This document shows positions 1 to 4,455 of a stretch of 5,986 nucleotides of DNA, in pieces; position 1 is the stretch's first letter, and the number at the start of each line of letters is the position of its first letter. The notes beneath the pieces are model-generated. The model saw only the letters and a program-made list of their open reading frames with translations, did no database searches and was not told where the DNA came from. Source of the DNA: Candidatus Brockarchaeota archaeon. Lineage in GTDB: Archaea; Thermoproteota; EX4484-205; DTQO01. The DNA lies in NCBI GenBank assembly GCA_017601265.1, contig JAFNJA010000017.1, positions 15,052 to 21,037 of the forward strand, read 5' to 3'. The translations under genes and the position numbers were made by a program.

Positions 1-138
1 CTTGTACCAGGGGAGCTCTTTCGCCGCCTTGTCCCAGAAAGCCGAGATGTCTTTCAGGGACTCTTCCAGCAAAACCTTGTACCTCGCGGCCGAGGGCACG
101 TAACGCTCGTTAAACGGCAAAGACGTCAATTGCGACAT
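1..138 (-). CDS. AMP-forming acetyl/acyl-CoA synthetase, N-terminal fragment (runs off left edge)
   Basis: Reading leftwards from an ATG at 138-136 gives 46 open codons to the window edge. The protein begins MSQLTSLPFNERYVPS and contains AFWDKAAKELPWYK at about residues 33-46. A short helix followed by a 'FW...A.EL.W' signature is typical of the N-terminal cap (ACAS_N-like) of acetyl-CoA synthetases and related acyl-CoA synthetases. These enzymes activate a carboxylate with ATP to an acyl-adenylate and then transfer it to CoA in the cytoplasm. The adenylation motifs lie outside the window, so substrate and exact subfamily cannot be judged. The ATG is supported by a TATA box about 28 bases upstream, which suggests a near-leaderless mRNA. 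An MFS carboxylate-type carrier lies just upstream on the same strand. Another family with a similar N-terminal helix cannot be excluded from 46 residues. Confidence 0.68.
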   Translation of the reverse strand, partial: MSQLTSLPFNERYVPSAARYKVLLEESLKDISAFWDKAAKELPWYK

Positions 139-162
139 GGGGCAACCCGGGCGAAACGTCTC

Positions 163-170
163 ATTATAAA
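163..170 (-). promoter_or_regulatory. TATA box of the acyl-CoA synthetase gene
   Basis: On the minus strand, bases 170-163 read TTTATAAT inside a very AT-rich patch (163-176), in contrast to the GC-rich surroundings. The box centre is about 28 bases from the ATG at 138. Archaeal transcription normally starts 24-28 bases downstream of the box centre, so the mRNA should begin within a few bases of the start codon. Confidence 0.65.
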
Positions 171-192
171 TATTTACTCGAGCCTTCCTTTC

Positions 193-233
193 AAGAAAAC
201 CCCGAACTTGGCAACCGGCGTCCCAACCAAGTT
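193..233 (-). terminator. Hairpin plus T-run downstream of the MFS gene
   Basis: AACTTGG (minus 233-227) can pair perfectly with CCAAGTT (minus 211-205), a 7-bp stem with a 15-base loop. It is followed on the minus strand by CGGGGTTTTCTT (204-193). This lies between the stop codon of the MFS gene at 271 and the TATA box of the next gene. The position and the trailing T-run fit a transcript end. Archaeal termination relies mainly on T-runs, so the hairpin may be incidental. Confidence 0.4.
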
Positions 234-270
234 ATGGCGCCCCCTGGTTCGGAGTCCTTGCTAGGCCACG

Positions 271-1500
271 TCACGCCTGAGCTTTTTTCAGAACCGGCCT
301 CATGAGGGCGGAGAGGGCGAAGCTCAACGCCACCATGGCGCCCATCGCGTAGAAGGCCCTCGCGTAGTCCTCGGGGGCGTAGGTCGGGCCCGGGCCCAGC
401 AGGCTCGAGACCACGACGGGCATGATTATGCCGCCCATCCCGTAGGCGCTGAAGCAGATGCCGTAGTTCGGGCCAAGGTTCTTGGTGCCGTAGAAGTACG
501 ATATCAGCGCCGGCATGACGGCCAGGTAAGCGCCGAAGGTCGCGCCCAGAAGGATTATGCCGATCAGGAGGAACGCGGGGTTGGAAGACATCGGCATGAA
601 GACCAAGAGCGAGACGAGCTGGAGGAGGGCGTTCAGGGCCAGAGCCTTCTTCGGACCGGCGGCATCCACTATCTTTCCGAAAGCCGGCCTCCCGACAGCG
701 TTAGAGACGGCGAGCAGAGAGACGACGAGCGTGGCGGTGCTGTCTGGAAGGCGGGTGACGTCCAAAGCTATCTGCTTCGCGTAACCTATGATCGCGAGCC
801 CAGATCCCGCGCCTATGAGGTAAACAAGCCAGGAGACGTAGAAAGTGGAAGTCCCGAGCATCTCCCTGGTGCCGAAGTCCAGCTCGGCCTTGGCAGCCAC
901 CTCGACCTTAGCGGGCGCCTTCCAGTCGGAGGCAGGGAACTTGAGTGTCGAACCCAGCAGGAAGAGCGTGGCGAGGAAGACCAAGCCGACTGCAACGAAG
1001 GTTTGCGAGATGCCCAAGTTGCCCACCAAGGTCGCGACCAAGGGGGCCGTGAAAAGCGACGAGAGCCCGAAGCCCATAACGGTCAGCCCCAGGGCCAAGC
1101 CCCTCTTGTCCGGGAACCACCTCCCGCTCGTCGCGATCGGCGGGTTGTAGGCGAAGGCGCAGCCCGTGCCGGCCATCGCTCCGAAACCGAGCAAAAGGAT
1201 AGGAAGGCAAAGCCCTTGAGACACAGAGATCAGGCTCGAGAAAAGGTATCCGAGGCCGACCAGGATCGCGCCGATCAACGCGGTCCTCCTGGGGCCGTAC
1301 TTCGACACGGCCAAGCCCGAGAGCGAGAACATCACGCCGAAGAAGAGGAGGAAGAGGCTGAACGGGAGTATAGATTCGGCCGGGCTTAGGCCGAAGGGCG
1401 GCTTGTGCAAAGGCGGCCTGAAAACGCTCCAGGAGTACACGGTTCCGAGGCAGACGTTCATCACGAAGCCGACGATTACGTAAACCCACCGGTTCCTCAT
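271..1500 (-). CDS. MFS transporter, oxalate/formate antiporter-like (OFA) family
   Basis: This is a membrane carrier of 409 residues with about 12 transmembrane segments in two blocks of six, split by a charged cytoplasmic loop (about residues 186-216). Family marks are the N-terminal NRWVYVIVGFVMNVCLGTVYS, the MFS motif A variant KYGPRRTALIG after TM2, GRWFPDKRGLALGLTVMGFG between TM4 and TM5, GRPAFGKIVDAAGPKK after TM8, and NYGICFSAYGMGGI in TM11. OFA carriers move small carboxylates such as oxalate, formate or lactate-like acids. In the characterised oxalate exchanger OxlT, an Arg in TM8 and a Lys in TM11 bind the dianion. Here the Arg of 'GRP' is kept, but the corresponding TM11 site appears to be Tyr (SAYG), arguing against oxalate. 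The open frame extends two codons further, to a TTG at 1506. The ATG at 1500 is preferred because a TATA box is centred about 26 bases upstream. The neighbouring acyl-CoA synthetase suggests a monocarboxylate substrate, which is inference. Confidence 0.9.
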   Translation of the reverse strand: MRNRWVYVIVGFVMNVCLGTVYSWSVFRPPLHKPPFGLSPAESILPFSLFLLFFGVMFSLSGLAVSKYGPRRTALIGAILVGLGYLFSSLISVSQGLCLPILLLGFGAMAGTGCAFAYNPPIATSGRWFPDKRGLALGLTVMGFGLSSLFTAPLVATLVGNLGISQTFVAVGLVFLATLFLLGSTLKFPASDWKAPAKVEVAAKAELDFGTREMLGTSTFYVSWLVYLIGAGSGLAIIGYAKQIALDVTRLPDSTATLVVSLLAVSNAVGRPAFGKIVDAAGPKKALALNALLQLVSLLVFMPMSSNPAFLLIGIILLGATFGAYLAVMPALISYFYGTKNLGPNYGICFSAYGMGGIIMPVVVSSLLGPGPTYAPEDYARAFYAMGAMVALSFALSALMRPVLKKAQA

Positions 1501-1521
1501 GGGCAACCTGAACTTTAACAG

Positions 1522-1530
1522 CGATAAAAG
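1522..1530 (-). promoter_or_regulatory. TATA-like box of the MFS gene
   Basis: Minus-strand bases 1530-1522 read CTTTTATCG. The centre lies about 26 bases upstream of the ATG at 1500, the distance expected if transcription starts at the ATG itself. No Shine-Dalgarno sequence precedes that ATG (the bases just upstream are AGGTTGCCC), which agrees with leaderless translation. Confidence 0.5.
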
Positions 1531-1620
1531 AGTAACGCATGCCGGATCGAAAATGGGCTGATCTGAATTTCCCTTAATTCCCGATTTCGCGTCTCGTCTT
1601 CTGGAAATACCCCATTCCCT

Positions 1621-2079
1621 CTCTTCAAGATTTACCCTATCGCAGTTCTTTGGAACAGGTGGTTCGAGATCCTAAGGGAGCCTGAGAAGATCGGATACAA
1701 GCTCGTATTCGTCGACAAGCGTGGGACGTCAAATGAGTCGGGTCCAATTTACGAGGATGAAGACCTTGAGATCGTCCAGGCGGAGACATGAGAGTGAGGA
1801 ATTGAGGGGGACGTGCTAGACATGAGCTTCGGGAGGAATTCGCAAAGAATTTTGGTAAGAGGATCGATGACACCCTGACTTGCCAGTGAAAGACTCAGAG
1901 ACGATAACGAAAGCCTAAGGGATCTAGCGAGAATCCTGGCAAAGCTGGCGGAGTGCTTTGACAGGGTCGGAATAGAAAGGGAGAAGGAAGGCGGCGCTCG
2001 ATCCGTAGATTTTGAGTTCTGCATAACAAGATAGCGGAGCAAAGAGGAGTCACTGCCAACCTTTGTGATCGACGATTAG
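1621..2079 (+). pseudogene. Decayed plus-strand gene of unknown function (several frameshifts and stops)
   Basis: No intact gene lies here, but protein-like stretches occur in sequence on the plus strand, with the G/C-ending codons and AGG/AGA arginines used by the neighbouring genes. In the frame of base 1636, codons read VLWNRWFEILREPEKIGYKL and continue to ...EDLEIVQAET, then hit TGA at 1789 and 1795. A short piece ESEELRG fits another frame near 1790-1810. DVLDMSFG (from 1810) is back in the first frame, EEFAKNFGKRIDDTL (about 1833-1877) is in the third frame, and LASERLRDDNESLRDLARIL onward (from 1879) returns to the first. A TAG at 2032 interrupts FCITR; RSKEESLPTFVIDD follows and ends with TAG at 2077. 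A five-G run at 1806-1810 sits at one shift. Frame-corrected, this gives roughly 150 residues, rich in charged helix. No credible start codon is visible, so the 5' end also looks lost. I do not recognise the family. Local sequence error is possible but would have to be repeated. Confidence 0.5.
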
Positions 2080-2101
2080 TGCTGAGAACCAAAGCAAAAT
2101 T

Positions 2102-2117
2102 CACTCATTATTGAGTG
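2102..2117. promoter_or_regulatory. Palindrome abutting the ECF-gene TATA box: candidate operator
   Basis: CACTCA (2102-2107) and TGAGTG (2112-2117) form a perfect 6-bp inverted repeat around TTAT. It ends about five bases before the TATA box and so covers the position of the BRE (TFB recognition) element. A dimeric regulator bound here could block or assist TFB/TBP loading. The repeat is symmetric, compact and AT-centred, as many archaeal HTH operators are. No regulator gene is visible nearby, so its identity is unknown. It could instead be the weak transcript end of the decayed gene upstream. Confidence 0.45.
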
Positions 2118-2121
2118 GGTA

Positions 2122-2136
2122 CTTTTAAATATAATA
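2122..2136 (+). promoter_or_regulatory. TATA box of the ECF S-component gene
   Basis: CTTTTAAATATAATA is the strongest archaeal TATA element in the window. Its centre is 29-33 bases ahead of the ATG at 2160, so transcription should begin only a few bases before the start codon. This excludes the in-frame GTG at 2115, which lies upstream of the box, as the real start. Confidence 0.72.
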
Positions 2137-2159
2137 TCCGCCGGGGGTCGGCGGCCAAG

Positions 2160-2774
2160 ATGGCGAAAACGGCTAGTTCGAGGAGGGTTACGGCTGTGGC
2201 GTTATTCGCTGCGCTCGCCGTTTTCTTGAACGCTTCTCCATACGCCCCCAAGATCCCCGCGCCCTTCGCGCCTTACCTCATCTACCAAGTTTGGGAGATC
2301 CCCATCGTAGTCTCCCTTCTGCTCTTCGGCCCGAAGGTGGCAACGTTGATCTCGATCATAAACACTTTGGTTTTGCTTGCCGTCTTCCCCGGAGCGCTGC
2401 CAACCGGACCTTTTTACAACCTGGCAGCCCTGCTCAGTATGCTGATGGGCATCTGCCTCTTCAAAAAGATGGCGCCGCGGACCTCGGAGGGGAGGAGGGA
2501 GCCCCTGTTGCTTGCCGCTTTGACCGCTTTTGGCGTTGTCGCGAGGGTTGCGGTGATGACGTTCTTTAACTGGGCATGCCTCCCCCAATCCCCGCCCATA
2601 GGGTTCGGCATGCCAATGGCGGTCGTGGTCGCGGCCTTGCCGGTAATCGGGTTCTTCAACGCAACCCTTGCCCTCTACACCATACCTTTGGCTTACTTCA
2701 TCGCGAAAGCGGTGCGCTCGAGCACCAAGATGTGGTCATGGTACTTCCGAGGCCCTTCTGCTAGCGCTGGATGA
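2160..2774 (+). CDS. ECF-type vitamin transporter, substrate-binding S component (RibU-like)
   Basis: This is a hydrophobic protein of 204 residues with about six membrane segments (roughly 10-24, 42-57, 59-76, 85-101, 114-137 and 153-182). S components are membrane proteins that bind a vitamin and dock with a shared EcfT scaffold and EcfA ATPases. The N-terminus RRVTAVALFAALAVFL carries the small-residue AxxxA pattern of S-component TM1, which contacts EcfT. It is followed by PAPFAPYLIYQVWEIPIVVS and LFGPKVATLISIINTLV. This 'APF..YL....EIP.....LFGP' run resembles the riboflavin-binding RibU group, but the substrate is not proven. The ATG at 2160 is chosen because of the TATA box just upstream; an in-frame GTG at 2115 would add 15 implausible residues. 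No EcfA or EcfT gene is in the window, so it probably shares an energising module encoded elsewhere. A hairpin follows the stop codon directly. Confidence 0.75.
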   Translation: MAKTASSRRVTAVALFAALAVFLNASPYAPKIPAPFAPYLIYQVWEIPIVVSLLLFGPKVATLISIINTLVLLAVFPGALPTGPFYNLAALLSMLMGICLFKKMAPRTSEGRREPLLLAALTAFGVVARVAVMTFFNWACLPQSPPIGFGMPMAVVVAALPVIGFFNATLALYTIPLAYFIAKAVRSSTKMWSWYFRGPSASAG

Positions 2775-2776
2775 AC

Positions 2777-2798
2777 GCGGACCGGGGGCAAGGTCCGC
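2777..2798 (+). terminator. Hairpin just after the ECF stop codon
   Basis: GCGGACC (2777-2783) pairs perfectly with GGTCCGC (2792-2798) around the loop GGGGGCAA, starting three bases after the stop codon TGA (2772-2774). A short T-run (2808-2811) follows after a further nine bases. It could mark the transcript end or protect the 3' end. The T-run is too distant for a textbook intrinsic terminator. Confidence 0.4.
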
Positions 2799-2801
2799 AA
2801 G

Positions 2802-2818
2802 CTGACGTTTTAGGTCAG
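2802..2818 (+). repeat. Small inverted repeat between the ECF and eL22-like genes
   Basis: CTGAC (2802-2806) and GTCAG (2814-2818) form a 5-bp stem around GTTTTAG. It follows the larger hairpin in tandem and ends immediately before the TATA-like box of the next gene. It may be the second half of a termination signal or a regulator site. Confidence 0.3.
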
Positions 2819-2849
2819 ACTTAAAACCCGGCCCAGGGCGCTAGGTCAG
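2811..2849 (+). repeat. Direct repeat TAGGTCAG flanking the eL22-like promoter
   Basis: TAGGTCAG occurs at 2811-2818 and again at 2842-2849, one copy just upstream of the TATA-like box and one at the predicted transcription start. The spacing of 31 bases is close to three helical turns, so both copies would lie on the same DNA face. An eight-base match may also be chance. Confidence 0.3.
2819..2826 (+). promoter_or_regulatory. TATA-like box of the eL22-like gene
   Basis: ACTTAAAA stands out in a GC-rich spacer. Its centre is about 35 bases from the ATG at 2858, predicting a 5' leader of roughly nine bases. GGAG at 2849-2852 lies five bases before the ATG and could serve as a ribosome-binding site, but it would sit at the extreme 5' end of such a transcript. 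Confidence 0.5.
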
Positions 2850-2857
2850 GAGAAAGG

Positions 2858-3106
2858 ATGCCGATCGAGATCGACGTGTCGAAGCTGAAAAGCGAGAGCA
2901 GGGAGAGGATGAAGGAGTTCCTGGAGAGGAAGCTTTCGGCCTCCTTGGAAGCGAAGGGCGACAGGCTGGTCCTTCCCGAATCCGCTGGCGCGAGCAGGAC
3001 GAAGGTCAGGAAGGCTTGCAGGTGGTTCGTGGGGAAGGAATTGAAGGGCGGGTTCAGGGTCGTATCCTCCGAGAGCGGCGTGTCGATCAGGCAGGTTAAG
3101 CCCTAG
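2858..3106 (+). CDS. Small basic protein resembling eukaryotic-type ribosomal protein eL22 (L22e)
   Basis: This is a complete 82-residue protein, basic (19 Lys/Arg against 11 Asp/Glu), without signal peptide or membrane segment. It opens with a short strand, MPIEIDVSKLK. A helix follows with KEFLERKLSA, matching the 'FEQFLQERIKV' helix of eL22. Next comes a strand DRLVLPES, then SRTKVRKACRWFVGKELKGG, which parallels the eL22 segment '[20 protein letters not shown]'. The end, FRVVSSESGVSIRQVK, parallels 'LRVVANSKESYELRYFQI'. Order, spacing and secondary structure all fit eL22 without its basic N-terminal and acidic C-terminal tails. eL22 sits on the surface of the large ribosomal subunit and is standard in eukaryotes; homologues have been reported from Asgard archaea. 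Identity is low, so the assignment is from memory of the family and remains tentative. The alternative is another small RNA-binding protein. It has its own promoter and converges on gatD, with the stop codons overlapping. Confidence 0.55.
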   Translation: MPIEIDVSKLKSESRERMKEFLERKLSASLEAKGDRLVLPESAGASRTKVRKACRWFVGKELKGGFRVVSSESGVSIRQVKP

Positions 3107-4455
3107 ATCAGGTAAGTGTCCGCCCTGACCCTGCTCCCGATCTCCCCGGCAATGTTCGTGACCAGGAGCCTCTTCACCGTCTCGACGTCGTAGTCGTGGC
3201 CGAGGAGCCACCCAAGCTTGACGTACCCGACCTCGGGCAGCATGTCCTCCAAGTACACGGCTCCCGCCTTGCTGAGCAGGATGGCGTTCCTGTAGACCTG
3301 GGAACTCGTCCTTCCGTAGAGGCACTGGGAGGAGACGGCAAAAACGACTCCCATCTCCACGCCCCTGCGCACCGCCGGGAGCCACGACATCTTTTTGTCT
3401 TCGGGTTCGGTTGGAACGTGGCCCAAGCCGGTCCCCTCGATCACGATCCCCCTGTAACCGGAGTCGATGAGGGCTTCAAGCAACGTTGGGGGCGCTCCGG
3501 GATACGATTTCACGATCGCGACCTTCTCCTCGAAAACCGCTTCTGGAAAAGGCTTCGACGCCCCCCTCCTCACCGAGACGTTGACGTACTCGACCCTCCC
3601 GTCCGGCCAAACCTTCGCTATCGGAAGGTCGTTGACGGGCCTGAACGCGTCCCTCCTGGAGGTGTGCATCTTCCTCGCCTTCGTGCCCCTTATGAACAAG
3701 CAGTAGCTGTCGTCCATTTCGCCGTGCATGCAGATGCCCACCTCGCCAACATCCCCCCTTCCGGCCAGTATCGAGGCGCAAACGAGGTTCATGTCGGTGT
3801 CCCTCGACCCCCTGTCGGTGGACCTCTGCGCTCCGACCAGCACGACCGGGGAGGAGAGGTTCCGGATCATGAAGCTCAGCGCCGCGGCCGTGTAGTGCAT
3901 CGTGTCCGTCCCGTGCAACACGAGCACGCCCGAGTCCCCCTCCACGATCTTGGCGACGACCTTCTCGGAGCGACTGCACCAGTTTTTGGGGGAAAGGTCC
4001 TCGGAGTAGAGGTTGAAGAGCCTTTCAGCCGAGCGCACGCGCACGATTTCGGCGAGCTCCGGCACCCCTTGCAGCACCTCTTCTGTGGAGAAGAGCGTTG
4101 CCACGGCGCCCGTGTAGTAATCGATCCTGCTCGAGATGGTCCCGCCTGTCGAGATTATGGAGACGGGAGGAAGCTCCGGGTTCTGGACAAAAGGCGCGGG
4201 GTGGCCGAACTTCTCGAGCCGTATCGACCCCGGGAGCTTCTTGACGGTCGCCCCCCCGTCCACCCTAACGCCGACGTTGTAGCCGCTGTCCAGCTTTATG
4301 ACGACGCAATCGGGGTCCCCCCTCTCCACCTCCTCCCTCGGGATCAAGTACCCCTCGTAGCTCGCGCCCGGCTTCTCCACCAAGACCCTGTCTCCAGGTT
4401 TCAGCCCCGCAGCTTCAAGAAGCTCGTTCACCCTCTTGGAGTAAGGCAAGCTCAA
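3103..4455 (-). CDS. gatD: Glutamyl-tRNA(Gln) amidotransferase subunit D (asparaginase-like)
   Basis: GatD is the glutaminase subunit of the archaeal GatDE enzyme. It releases ammonia from an amide donor, and GatE uses it to convert Glu-tRNA(Gln) to Gln-tRNA(Gln). The 450 residues match the family's usual length. An N-terminal beta-barrel-like domain (about 18-75, with GDRVLVEKPGASYEGYLIPR) precedes a type I asparaginase fold. All four catalytic residues are present: Thr106 in ISTGGTISS, Thr183 and Asp184 in LHGTDTMHY, and Lys262 in ARKMHTSR. The GatD-specific stretch SSQCLYGRTSSQVYRNA (about 375-391) and EDMLPEVGYVKLGWLLGH (about 403-420) are intact, and NIAGEIGSR lies near the C-terminus. 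The start is a TTG whose first three bases overlap the gatE stop (TTGA). A second TTG two codons downstream is an alternative. The GGAGG upstream favours the first. It is the downstream gene of a gatE-gatD operon. Confidence 0.96.
   Translation of the reverse strand: MSLPYSKRVNELLEAAGLKPGDRVLVEKPGASYEGYLIPREEVERGDPDCVVIKLDSGYNVGVRVDGGATVKKLPGSIRLEKFGHPAPFVQNPELPPVSIISTGGTISSRIDYYTGAVATLFSTEEVLQGVPELAEIVRVRSAERLFNLYSEDLSPKNWCSRSEKVVAKIVEGDSGVLVLHGTDTMHYTAAALSFMIRNLSSPVVLVGAQRSTDRGSRDTDMNLVCASILAGRGDVGEVGICMHGEMDDSYCLFIRGTKARKMHTSRRDAFRPVNDLPIAKVWPDGRVEYVNVSVRRGASKPFPEAVFEEKVAIVKSYPGAPPTLLEALIDSGYRGIVIEGTGLGHVPTEPEDKKMSWLPAVRRGVEMGVVFAVSSQCLYGRTSSQVYRNAILLSKAGAVYLEDMLPEVGYVKLGWLLGHDYDVETVKRLLVTNIAGEIGSRVRADTYLI

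Noticed and set aside
908..1540. A 210-codon minus-strand open frame overlapping the MFS gene in another frame
   Set aside because: Arg/Pro-rich product typical of an off-frame reading of a GC-rich gene; the MFS frame carries clear family motifs along its whole length.
1637..2104. Three minus-strand open frames of 69-97 codons in the long spacer
   Set aside because: Ser/Leu-rich products without family resemblance, antisense to plus-strand stretches that look like real protein; they have no promoter of their own that I can see.
2115..2159. A 15-codon N-terminal extension of the ECF S component from GTG 2115
   Set aside because: The GTG lies inside the palindrome and upstream of the TATA box, so it could not be on the mRNA from that promoter; the extra residues are not typical of S components.
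2101..2160. A vitamin riboswitch ahead of the ECF gene
   Set aside because: The TATA position leaves at most a few bases of leader, too short for any known riboswitch.
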